Positions 25,626 through 33,681 of a DNA stretch of 47,378 bases are shown in pieces (within the stretch, counting starts at the first letter, position 1; every line of letters starts with the position of its first letter). Under the pieces are notes generated by a model. It saw nothing but the letters and a program-made list of their open reading frames with translations, had not been told where the DNA came from and searched no databases. Source of the DNA: Leptospira sp. 96542 (GTDB lineage: Bacteria; Spirochaetota; Leptospiria; Leptospirales; Leptospiraceae); the NCBI GenBank assembly GCA_029310945.1, contig JARJFC010000033.1, positions 1-47,378 of the forward strand, in the 5' to 3' direction. The translations under genes and the position numbers were made by a program.

Positions 25626-26045
25626 TTATTTTTTCTTTCTCACTGAGATTTTTTCAAACCCGCGCAGTTGTACAGCGGACAAAGCATCCAACATATGAGC
25701 ATACTTTGTTTCTCCAGTGGTCACTATCAATGCGAGTTTGTTTGGAAGATCGGGAATTTCCATAGAATTTAAATCGTCCCGAAATTCTTTGAGGTTTGCG
25801 TATTCTTTGGTTCCGAAAGATGGATTTCTCATTTTGTATTTTTCTTGTGTAACAAGAATTTCATATACGTTTTTTCTGAGGAATGGTTGCGGTTCGGATT
25901 GTTTTTTGGGAAGGCTGATGTTTAATCCTTCCTTTACAAAAAATACGGCTGTTACCATAAAAAACACCAAGAGTAAAAAGGCAATATCCGACATGGAAGC
26001 TGCGGATATTTCTTCTAATTCTTGTTTTTTCTTTAACTTAATCAT
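25626..26045 (-). CDS. exbD: ExbD/TolR-family protein (second paralogue)
   Basis: A 139-residue ExbD paralogue. The helix segment [23 protein letters not shown] holds the conserved Asp in M-S-D-I-A-F-L. The periplasmic domain differs from its neighbour ([48 protein letters not shown]), so the two should not be redundant; a hetero-ExbD complex is possible. One base separates it from the other exbD, and twelve from exbB. Confidence 0.9.
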   Translation of the reverse strand: MIKLKKKQELEEISAASMSDIAFLLLVFFMVTAVFFVKEGLNISLPKKQSEPQPFLRKNVYEILVTQEKYKMRNPSFGTKEYANLKEFRDDLNSMEIPDLPNKLALIVTTGETKYAHMLDALSAVQLRGFEKISVRKKK

Positions 26046-26057
26046 TGTTAGTATTTA

Positions 26058-26903
26058 TTAAGCTTTTTTACCAGCTTTCACCTTGAGATACTCTTTGTAA
26101 ATTTTATTGGCCGCTTCTTCTACTTCGGAAGTGAAAAAACCAACTTTACCTTGGAGGTATTGATAAAATGTCATAGCAGGGATTGCAACGATAAGACCAG
26201 CAGCAGTAGTGATAAGAGCTTCCTTGATACCACCAGCAACAACTTTGGCATTTACTTGGTCTGCGTTTGCGATGGCATCAAATGCGTTGATCATACCAGA
26301 GACTGTCCCAAGAAATCCAACGAGCGGTGCAATGGTGGAAACTGCAGAAAGAACGGTTAATCCTTTTTCAAGTAGTGTGATTACCTCACCCGCTTCTCTC
26401 TCAATACCAGAAGCAAAAATCTCAGGATCGTTTTGCGATACTTCCATTCCGTTTTTAAGGACATCCGTGATTCTTTGGCCTTCGTTTTCTTTGAGGAAAT
26501 TTTCAGCACCAGCAAGTCCAGAAGATTGGATGGCATCTTCTAAATCTTGATTGAAACCTTTGCGGATGAGTTTGGCAGTAAAGAAAAAATAAAGCCTCTC
26601 GAAGATCACTCCAAAGCCTACAATCGAAGCAAGTAGGAGTGGCCACATTGACCATCCACCAGTTACAAATAAACTGATGAGACCAATTTCGGATTTTTTT
26701 TCAGGAGCCTTTGTTTCTTCTTGTGTGGCCTGAGGGGCTTCTTCTAAAGGAGCAGTTTGGTCTGTTGATTCAGTTGCAGCCGGAGCGGTAGGCGTTGGAT
26801 TCGCTTGTGCTTCCATTTTACTGGATAGAGTAAAAATTGTGATGAGTGCGATCACAAAAGACACTGAGCCTTTGGCTACAGTCTTTTTGGATGGGAATTT
26901 CAT
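26058..26903 (-). CDS. exbB: ExbB/TolQ/MotA-family proton channel
   Basis: About 281 residues. It has an N-terminal helix or signal, an Ala/Pro/Thr/Glu-rich segment (residues 30-75), then the three ExbB membrane helices including [26 protein letters not shown] and [24 protein letters not shown], with the conserved T-x-G-L-L-G-T-V-x-G-M-I block, and [30 protein letters not shown] 26903 has GGAG six bases upstream; the longer frame starts at 26915 without a ribosome-binding site. The N-terminal extension, with a possible cleavable signal, is seen in several Bacteroidetes/Leptospira ExbB proteins. Confidence 0.9.
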   Translation of the reverse strand: MKFPSKKTVAKGSVSFVIALITIFTLSSKMEAQANPTPTAPAATESTDQTAPLEEAPQATQEETKAPEKKSEIGLISLFVTGGWSMWPLLLASIVGFGVIFERLYFFFTAKLIRKGFNQDLEDAIQSSGLAGAENFLKENEGQRITDVLKNGMEVSQNDPEIFASGIEREAGEVITLLEKGLTVLSAVSTIAPLVGFLGTVSGMINAFDAIANADQVNAKVVAGGIKEALITTAAGLIVAIPAMTFYQYLQGKVGFFTSEVEEAANKIYKEYLKVKAGKKA

Positions 26904-26913
26904 GAATGTCTCC

Positions 26914-26928
26914 ATATCAGATTGATAT
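26914..26928. promoter_or_regulatory. Inverted repeat before exbB
   Basis: ATATCA-GAT-TGATAT, a perfect 6-bp inverted repeat 11 bases upstream of the exbB start, overlapping the expected 5' untranslated region. It could be an operator. The pattern is not a recognisable Fur or other iron box. The 59 bases between exbB and the upstream gene may carry a promoter, but I see no clear -35/-10 pair. Confidence 0.4.
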
Positions 26929-26962
26929 GTTTCAAAATTAGAATAAGTCTGTTACAAACAAA

Positions 26963-27754
26963 TTACAGCTTTGTGACAATGGATTCATTTATGATCTCTC
27001 GTAGTTTGGGGATGCCTTCCAAAAACAGAGCAGGCCCTGGTTGTAAGATGATGCTCGGATCAATTTCATAAATTTTGTTTGTTTGGATGGCATTTACTGT
27101 TTGCCATTCAGGTTTGTTCCGCACCCAGTCCCAATCCATCGCTTTCCCACACCAAGATCCCAAATAGATATCAGGATTTTGTTCCCGCACATCCTCTGCC
27201 GTGATGATCCGATCCTTTGCCATTTTTTTAAATTTTAGAGATTCAAACACATCAACACCACCTGCCATCTGGATCGCTTCGCTCACCCATTGGATTCCTG
27301 TGATGATGGGTTCATCCCATTCTTGGAAAAATACTTTCGGTTTGTTTGTTCTAAGTTGATTTTCTTTTGACCATTCAAGAAGGGAAGATTTCCAGGAGTT
27401 AATAAGTTCATTTGTTTTTTCTGTTTGTCCAACAATATTACCAATGATTTGCATATTGTTCAAAATTTCAGGAATTGAACGTTGGTTAAAGATCAATACA
27501 TTGAATCCGCGCTCAATGAGATCTTTGGCAAATTGTCCTTGGATGTCAGAAAAACCGATGATCAAATCAGGTTTTAAGGATTCAATTTTTTTAATATTAC
27601 CACTTATGAATGCGGAAACTTTAGTTTTTTCCGATTTTGCTCGGATTGGTCTCACAGTATAAGCAGAAATTCCTACGATCCTTTCTTCCTCACCTAACAA
27701 ATAAATCATTTCTGTCGGTTCTTCGGTGATACAAACTATCCGTTCTGGACCCAT
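26963..27754 (-). CDS. BtuF/FhuD-type binding protein without signal peptide
   Basis: A 263-residue helical-backbone binding protein of the cobalamin/ferri-siderophore class. The N-terminal lobe begins at once with RIVCITEEPTEMIYLLGEEERIVGISAYTVRP, followed by KIESLKPDLIIGFSDIQGQ and GFNVLIFNQRSIPEILNNMQIIGNIVGQ. The second lobe has WVSEAIQMAGGVDVFESL and REQNPDIYLGSW. A stop codon nine codons upstream in the same frame rules out an N-terminal signal, so the protein should stay in the cytosol, unlike true BtuF. It lies between ktrA-type and exbB genes and may bind a corrinoid or chelate inside the cell or have another role. Confidence 0.8.
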   Translation of the reverse strand: MGPERIVCITEEPTEMIYLLGEEERIVGISAYTVRPIRAKSEKTKVSAFISGNIKKIESLKPDLIIGFSDIQGQFAKDLIERGFNVLIFNQRSIPEILNNMQIIGNIVGQTEKTNELINSWKSSLLEWSKENQLRTNKPKVFFQEWDEPIITGIQWVSEAIQMAGGVDVFESLKFKKMAKDRIITAEDVREQNPDIYLGSWCGKAMDWDWVRNKPEWQTVNAIQTNKIYEIDPSIILQPGPALFLEGIPKLREIINESIVTKL

Positions 27755-27762
27755 TCGAAATC

Positions 27763-28458
27763 TTATCCTTCTAAAAATTTAGTTAAATCTTTTTGAGACG
27801 CAAATAAAACAAGTAGATCCTCTTCTCTGAGGATCATATCTCCATGTGGGATGCCGAGTATTTTTTCATTTTTGTGATCTGTTTCTCTTTTTTCTTCTTT
27901 TCCGATTATAGTTCGTTTGATGGTAATGATATTGATATTATACTTATGACGAATATCGATTGCGGCAATTGTTTTGCCAATGTATCTTTTGGGAACGATC
28001 ACTTCTACGATCATATATTCTTCTGATAAAATAAAACTCGAACGCATCCCAACAAACGAAAGTGTTTCCGCCATACTTCTGGCAGCTCTGTCTTCTGGAT
28101 TAAAAAGATTTTTGATACCTAATAATTCTAATATTTTGTATTGTAGACTGGTTTGATACCTTGCATAAATTTGTTTTACATTCAATCGTTTTAAAATGTC
28201 TGCACAAATAACGGATGTTTCAAAATCATCGGCAAGGGCAATGACTGCTGCATCCACATCTTCAATTCCTTGCGATTTCAAAGCATTTTGATCTGTTGCA
28301 TCTAAGGTCACCGCCACTGTTACGTTGTCCTTTATTGATTCAATGATTTCCGCATTTTTGTCTATCGCAATTACTTCGTGACCATCATCAAACAAATATT
28401 TTGCGAATAATTCGCCAAAACTTCCAATTCCGATGATGGCAATTTTTTTTCGATTCAT
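27763..28458 (-). CDS. ktrA: Ktr/Trk potassium-uptake regulatory subunit (RCK domain)
   Basis: A 231-residue KtrA-type protein. Its RCK-N domain has the dinucleotide motif IIGIGSFGELFAKYLFDDGHEVIAIDKN, with Asp/Asn at the end of the second strand, and the DATDQNALKSQGIEDVDAAVIAL region; the RCK-C domain (about 135-225) follows. It binds NAD(H)/ATP and gates the membrane subunit next to it. One base separates it from the transporter gene. The sequence HRIGDRAVAAR-type elements seen in some KtrA proteins appear as NLFNPEDRAARSMAETL. Confidence 0.88.
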   Translation of the reverse strand: MNRKKIAIIGIGSFGELFAKYLFDDGHEVIAIDKNAEIIESIKDNVTVAVTLDATDQNALKSQGIEDVDAAVIALADDFETSVICADILKRLNVKQIYARYQTSLQYKILELLGIKNLFNPEDRAARSMAETLSFVGMRSSFILSEEYMIVEVIVPKRYIGKTIAAIDIRHKYNINIITIKRTIIGKEEKRETDHKNEKILGIPHGDMILREEDLLVLFASQKDLTKFLEG

Positions 28459-28459
28459 C

Positions 28460-30277
28460 TTACCCTACCACTACATATTCTTCTGGATATTTATACGATA
28501 GATGTTTGGCTTTTTTTGCAAAGGCAACAAGTAAGGTCAAAATTCCCACCCTGCCAATGAACATAACAAAACAAATTACGAGTTTTCCATTTTCCGATAA
28601 CTCTACGGTAACGCCGCGAGTGAGCCCAACAGTTCCGAAGGCAGAAACCACTTCAAAACATAGATCTAAAAAAGGAATTTTTTCGGTTAAAACAAGAAGA
28701 AATATTGCAAAAAAAATTACGAATAAAGACAAAACGATGGTAGCTCCTGCTCGATTGATGGAAGAAGGTGCCACCGTTCGATTTTGGATTTCCATCCTTT
28801 CTTTGCCTCGTATCTGATTGAGTATATTCAAAAATGATAAAGCAATTGTTGTAGTTTTGATTCCACCACCAGTGGATATGGGAGAAGCACCAACCCACAT
28901 TAGAAACAAAGAAACAAAGGTGATCGGGATTCCCATTTGCGTTAGTTCTAGGGTATTAAACCCCGCGGTTCGAGTGGTGACTGAATAAAATAGTGAGTGG
29001 AAAATTTGATTATCAATTTCTAATCCCGCTAAACTATTATTTGTTTCGAGGAAAAAATAACTCAAAAAACCTAAGATCCAAAGTATGGATGATGAAAATA
29101 AAACCAATTTGGTACTCACTGAAAATCTGAAACTAGGATCATTCCAGCGAATGAGTCGATTTTTTAATTGTAAAATGACAGGAAACCCCAAACCACCAAA
29201 AACAATGAGTAACATAATCACTGATAAAAAACCTTTTGTTTCCAAAAATCCTTCTGTTTGTAATCCGTTTTCAAACAAACTGAAACCCGCATTACAAAAT
29301 GCAGAAATAGAATGAAAGATTGCATAGTAAATTTTTTGCGTAATCGATAAATTGATGTTATCTGGGATATGAAAAAAAAGTAAAATTGCTCCAATGGATT
29401 CGATAACAAAAGTTTGGATTGTAATTTGTTTTAAGATTAGTTTTGCTTTGCCCATTGTTTCTTCAGACAAAAGATCTTTAATAAGGAGTGTGTCTTTGAC
29501 TGAAACTTTACCAGCAAGAAAGATCGAAAAAAAACTTGTGAGAGTCATTAGGCCGAGGCCACCAATTTGAATCAAAAATAATATTACCAATTGGCCTGAA
29601 AATGTAAAATCATTGCTTATGTTTATAGTGGAAAGACCTGTGACACAAGTGGCACTAATGGTAGTGAACAAAATGTCAATGAATTTCACCTCTCCCGTTG
29701 TGGATTTAGGAAACATCAAAAATAAAATTCCAAATCCAATGATAGCGGCAAAAGAAAAAACAAAGAGTATGGATGGGTTTAATTTTTTTGTATCATAGGT
29801 ATGTGAGAGTCGGAAGAAGTGAGCCAAATTAGAAAATAGAAATAGAATTTGTGTGACAGATAAAAATACAAGGGCACTATCCCCAGATGTTAAGTGGTAT
29901 TGTTTCAAAAATAATGTTAGATCTTCTTCGAAGACGATTTCTAAAAAAACGAGTGTTATAATGACAATTTCAATTTTATGATTTAATAAATATTCAAATA
30001 ATGGTAAGGAAGTAAAAGTTATCGACACGAACTCGTAAAATAGAAAAAAAAGAACTACATAAGTTATAGTGAGTTTTAAAAATTCTTTCCATTCTTCTGG
30101 ATAAAAAAATCCAAATTCGATAATGAGTATAAATAAAGAAACAAATCCAGATAATGTGTATAAAAACCTACCGTATTTGCGATAGTTTTCTAAATAAGTT
30201 TTTCTGACTTGGTGGCGTTTGGTTTCGAGTTCTTTGAAAAATTGGATCAAAAAAACATAAAACTTTTTTAGTTTCAT
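28460..30277 (-). CDS. Ktr/Trk potassium transporter membrane subunit
   Basis: A 605-residue protein. The four pore-loop filter segments of the TrkH/KtrB family are visible: TISATCVTGLSTINIS, SISAFCNAGFSLFENG, VTTRTAGFNTLELTQ and VSAFGTVGLTRGVT, each with the filter glycine. The usual KtrB protein is about 450 residues; here about 165 extra residues with four or five membrane helices precede the core, up to GIGILFLMFPKSTTGEV. That extension occurs in several spirochete and Bacteroidetes homologues. It overlaps the upstream gene by four bases and is followed by the RCK subunit; together they take up K+ (or Na+/K+). Confidence 0.9.
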   Translation of the reverse strand: MKLKKFYVFLIQFFKELETKRHQVRKTYLENYRKYGRFLYTLSGFVSLFILIIEFGFFYPEEWKEFLKLTITYVVLFFLFYEFVSITFTSLPLFEYLLNHKIEIVIITLVFLEIVFEEDLTLFLKQYHLTSGDSALVFLSVTQILFLFSNLAHFFRLSHTYDTKKLNPSILFVFSFAAIIGFGILFLMFPKSTTGEVKFIDILFTTISATCVTGLSTINISNDFTFSGQLVILFLIQIGGLGLMTLTSFFSIFLAGKVSVKDTLLIKDLLSEETMGKAKLILKQITIQTFVIESIGAILLFFHIPDNINLSITQKIYYAIFHSISAFCNAGFSLFENGLQTEGFLETKGFLSVIMLLIVFGGLGFPVILQLKNRLIRWNDPSFRFSVSTKLVLFSSSILWILGFLSYFFLETNNSLAGLEIDNQIFHSLFYSVTTRTAGFNTLELTQMGIPITFVSLFLMWVGASPISTGGGIKTTTIALSFLNILNQIRGKERMEIQNRTVAPSSINRAGATIVLSLFVIFFAIFLLVLTEKIPFLDLCFEVVSAFGTVGLTRGVTVELSENGKLVICFVMFIGRVGILTLLVAFAKKAKHLSYKYPEEYVVVG

Positions 30278-30954
30278 GGAGTTTGGTTTGCTAATTGTTT
30301 TTTCTTTTCTCTATATTCTTCGAGTTGTTTTTGATCCAAATAAACATTGGCTCCCGACAAACCCGTTGTTCCTGTAATGATAATGACACTCCCTGCTGCT
30401 ACTTTTTCCACTGCCAAAGCACTTGCTAGTATTGATGAAGCACCCAATGCAAATGGGAATGTGAGAAAAAAAATAATATATGCCCGTCTAAACTTTGTTT
30501 CTTCATAAACGGCGTCTTCATCAAAGTCTTCTCGTTTTTTCTTTTCAGATTCTTTTTTGGTTCTGCTTTTTTGCAACTGATTCTGTAATGCTTGTTCGTT
30601 GATCTCGCCAGTGAGTGGGTTAATGGGTGAATTTGAATTATTGAGAAGTGTGCTCGGATTGACTGTGTTCAAATTTAGATTGCCCGATCGGTTCATCAGT
30701 GCCCCAGCCCCAGGAATCCCTTCAAACCCAGAATACTCGGTTTTCACATTTTTTGGTGTAGCGAGTGTGGGTTTGTCAAACTTAGGTGGTTGCGGAACAT
30801 CCACTAAGATATTGGATTCGGGATCTGACTTGGGAAGGTTTCTCAAATCGTAATTATTGGTATCGTAAAACCCCTCTTTGGTTTGGGCAAAATGAGGAAG
30901 CGCCACACCCAATGAGACAATAACCAATAAAAAATTGCGAACCAAAAGGCGCAT
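30274..30954 (-). CDS. Signal-peptide membrane protein of unknown function
   Basis: A 226-residue protein with an N-terminal signal peptide (MRLLVRNFLLVIVSLGVALPHFAQ), a Pro/Asn/Leu-rich low-complexity middle (residues 40-125), a charged stretch of Lys/Glu/Asp (130-155) and a hydrophobic pair around residues 157-200 (RAYIIFFLTFPFALGASSILASALAVEKVAAGSVIIITGTTG). No family recognised. It is four bases in overlap with the potassium transporter gene (ATGA), so probably translated with it, perhaps as an envelope accessory protein. Confidence 0.68.
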   Translation of the reverse strand: MRLLVRNFLLVIVSLGVALPHFAQTKEGFYDTNNYDLRNLPKSDPESNILVDVPQPPKFDKPTLATPKNVKTEYSGFEGIPGAGALMNRSGNLNLNTVNPSTLLNNSNSPINPLTGEINEQALQNQLQKSRTKKESEKKKREDFDEDAVYEETKFRRAYIIFFLTFPFALGASSILASALAVEKVAAGSVIIITGTTGLSGANVYLDQKQLEEYREKKKQLANQTP

Positions 30955-30984
30955 ACTTTCCAGTTTAGATGGGGAGCCAAAAGG

Positions 30985-32295
30985 TCAATTCAATTCACGA
31001 CCCGAAAGTTTTGACGATGTGTAGGCAAAGGATTGGGACCTGATGGTTTCTAAATCCATTTCCCTCACTCCCGCTGTGTGGGCATGCGCAAATTCTTCCG
31101 AAAGTGTGGTTCCAAAAAGACCAGGGTCATCGGAACCAATTGTGAGTTTGATGTCGTTTGCTAAAAATCTTGTGATAGGATGGTCTTTGTGAGATTCCAA
31201 CATTCCAATGTACAGGTTGGAAGATGGACAGGACTCGATCACAACATTTGTTTTTGCAATTTGACTCATCGCATAATTTTGAAATGTATGGAGAGACTGT
31301 GACTTTGATTCATCAAAGATGGAGGTGATGCTTTCCGAATCTTCTTTTTGGTTCAATTCTTTCCAACGATCTTCAATTTCTTTTTTTGTAAAATACGGAC
31401 CAAAACTTGAGATAGTTTCGTATTTATTCAGCTCCAATTCTGTTTGGTCTTTTGCTTCTGATACAAGTTCTGTTCTTTCTTCACCTAGAAAAAAATCAGA
31501 ATCAATGCCAAGTGCGAGTGCGTGACCCAATCTGTGCGCTCCATTTTCTGCTGATTCCAAAACCCACCTAACAGCCGAAAAAGGAGTTTTGTCTTTGAAA
31601 CTTTCACCAACATGATAAAGAATCGAAAGTGCAGTGGAAGGTTCGGAACGATTGTCTTTTAAAACCGATTGAAAAAATTGTTTTTTGTTTTTTGGCGGAT
31701 AACCTTCTTCTACATGGCAAAAATCAATACCCACCAAATACTCTTTTAGTAATGATTCTTTTTCCATCCAATTTTTCATCCAGTCATAATGCCTTTCAAA
31801 ATTAAGATCTCTATGGAGTGACATTACAAGTTTTCCTTGGATGGGCATTCCTTCTTTTTTTGATTTTTCCTCGCCCAGTGTCAGGCCTTCCACTGAGGCC
31901 ATGAGTTTTGAATAGAATATTTCTTTGTTTTCTTCCTTTCCAAACATTAACCTATACTCGGCATAACTCACTTTGTCTTGGGCATGTGCCAAAAGTATAT
32001 CCTGTGTTACTTCGCGGATTTCATTTTCATCAAACTTCACAAGTGCGATGATTAAGTTGAACTTTGCTTGGAAATGAGAGAAGGGAGCTTTTTCACGAAA
32101 ATGATATAAATTTTTAAAGGTTTTGGAATCTGCATATTCTTCAAAGAAGGTTTGTGGTTTGATTTTGATTCCATACGCAGATTCAAAAGAATCAAGATAC
32201 AATTCCCAACGAGGATTTGGGTTTGATTTTCCAATCCGAAACAAAGTTTCAGGGGGTAAACATCCATAAAGGTGGTTGTGTAGATCGCAATACAT
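30985..32295 (-). CDS. Adenosine-deaminase-like metal hydrolase
   Basis: A 436-residue amidohydrolase with adenosine-deaminase motifs in order: DLHNHLYGCLP near the N-terminus (zinc ligands His6 and His8), YHVGESFKD (zinc ligand and catalytic Glu of the H-A-G-E motif), RLGHALALG (the R-x-G-H motif), and IGSDDPGLFGTTLSEEF (S-D-D-P, zinc Asp). In classic enzymes the first motif is H-x-H-L-D-G; here the substrate-contacting Asp is Tyr, so the substrate may not be adenosine. It is 80-100 residues longer than bacterial Add. Start ATG 32295 lies 17 bases from the divergent MATE gene start and has no ribosome-binding site. Confidence 0.82.
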   Translation of the reverse strand: MYCDLHNHLYGCLPPETLFRIGKSNPNPRWELYLDSFESAYGIKIKPQTFFEEYADSKTFKNLYHFREKAPFSHFQAKFNLIIALVKFDENEIREVTQDILLAHAQDKVSYAEYRLMFGKEENKEIFYSKLMASVEGLTLGEEKSKKEGMPIQGKLVMSLHRDLNFERHYDWMKNWMEKESLLKEYLVGIDFCHVEEGYPPKNKKQFFQSVLKDNRSEPSTALSILYHVGESFKDKTPFSAVRWVLESAENGAHRLGHALALGIDSDFFLGEERTELVSEAKDQTELELNKYETISSFGPYFTKKEIEDRWKELNQKEDSESITSIFDESKSQSLHTFQNYAMSQIAKTNVVIESCPSSNLYIGMLESHKDHPITRFLANDIKLTIGSDDPGLFGTTLSEEFAHAHTAGVREMDLETIRSQSFAYTSSKLSGRELN

Positions 32296-32312
32296 AAAAA
32301 AATGACGAAACT

Positions 32313-33668
32313 ATGCTTCACAAAATTAGACGGATCTTGAAGCCCACTCGATTGAATCAGAAAATTCTCGGTTTGGCAATCCCTGTTTTTTTCGGAATGA
32401 TCAGTTATACGGCCATTATGATTGCGGACACTGCGATGGTGGGTAAACTCGGTGAGGTTCCCCTTGCGGCTGTTTCCTTCGGTGGAATGGTTTATTTTTC
32501 CATTTTTGCCTTTCTCATGGGTGGTTCGATGGCGGTGCAGATCATCGTTGCACGTCGATTTGGCGAAAAGAACTTGCGCGGTGTGGGCATCACCCTCATC
32601 AATTCCCTCTATGTTTCGTTTGCCATTGGGCTTGTGCTTTCTTGGTATGGATTTTTATACTCACCCGACATCATGTTGTGGATTGGGGATGACCCTGCGG
32701 TGATCGATGCTGCTGGTGTATATCTCTCTTACCGATTTTTAGGAACAGTTTTATTCTTTGTGGGTTTTGCGTTGCGAGGTTTTTTTGATGGGATTGGAAT
32801 CGTACAAGTGGGTATGATATCTTCTATCACCGCATCTGTCACCAATATCTTTTTCAATTGGGTTTTGATTTTTGGAAATTTAGGTTTTCCTGCTATGGGT
32901 GTTAAGGGTGCGGCCATCGCCTCTTCACTTTCCTCAGTGCCTGCTCTTTTGGTTGTCGTATTTTATTTTTTTCGCGAAGACGTACGCATTTATTTTCGAT
33001 ACAAAATTTTTGCACCAAGTTATGCCATCATCAAAGAATTATGTGTAGTTGGTTTTGCACCTGCACTGGAAGGAACGCTCGTTAACTTTTCATTTTCTGG
33101 GTTTTATAAAATTGCAGGAATGATTAGCACCACAACCCTGGCATCGGCAGGTGTTGTTTTAACATGCCTTAGTTTATCGTTTATGCCAGGTTTTTCATTT
33201 GGTATCGCTGCCACGACCATTCTGGGTCAAGCGATGGGGCAGGGCAAAAAACGTTTGGCGTATGAAGGAACTATGCGTTCTGCAACCTTCTCAGCCATTG
33301 TTATGGGGAGTATGGGTATTTTTTTCATCGTGTTTGGACCATGGCTTATCTCATTGTTCACTGATGTGCCTGCTGTAATGAAGGTAGCTTACCCAGGTCT
33401 TGTCATTGTTGCCCTCATCCAAGTAGGAGATGCTTATCATATGGTTGTTGGTTCTGCATTACGGAGTGCGGGGATGATGTACTATGTGATGGTAGTGTAT
33501 CTCATCGTTTCCTTTTTAATTATGTTACCATTGGCCTACCTTTTCGGGATAGTACTCAAATGGGGCACTCTTGGCATCTGGTCTGCATTTTTTATCTGGA
33601 TTTTACTCCTCGCAGTCCTCTTTGTCGGAAAATTTCGTCGTAAGGAGTGGGTAAACATACGAATCTAA
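32313..33668 (+). CDS. MATE-family multidrug/cation exporter
   Basis: A 451-residue, twelve-helix MATE transporter with two similar halves: the first begins ILGLAIPVFFGMISYTAIMIADTAMVGKLGEVPLAAVSFGG, the second CVVGFAPALEGTLVNFSFSGFYKIAGMIS, followed by SFGIAATTILGQAMGQGKKR. It exports drugs or toxic cations in exchange for Na+ or H+. No clear ribosome-binding site precedes ATG 32313. It is followed 13 bases later by the CNB-patatin gene in the same direction, and these two may form an operon. Confidence 0.9.
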   Translation: MLHKIRRILKPTRLNQKILGLAIPVFFGMISYTAIMIADTAMVGKLGEVPLAAVSFGGMVYFSIFAFLMGGSMAVQIIVARRFGEKNLRGVGITLINSLYVSFAIGLVLSWYGFLYSPDIMLWIGDDPAVIDAAGVYLSYRFLGTVLFFVGFALRGFFDGIGIVQVGMISSITASVTNIFFNWVLIFGNLGFPAMGVKGAAIASSLSSVPALLVVVFYFFREDVRIYFRYKIFAPSYAIIKELCVVGFAPALEGTLVNFSFSGFYKIAGMISTTTLASAGVVLTCLSLSFMPGFSFGIAATTILGQAMGQGKKRLAYEGTMRSATFSAIVMGSMGIFFIVFGPWLISLFTDVPAVMKVAYPGLVIVALIQVGDAYHMVVGSALRSAGMMYYVMVVYLIVSFLIMLPLAYLFGIVLKWGTLGIWSAFFIWILLLAVLFVGKFRRKEWVNIRI

Positions 33669-33681
33669 TATAGAGGCAATC

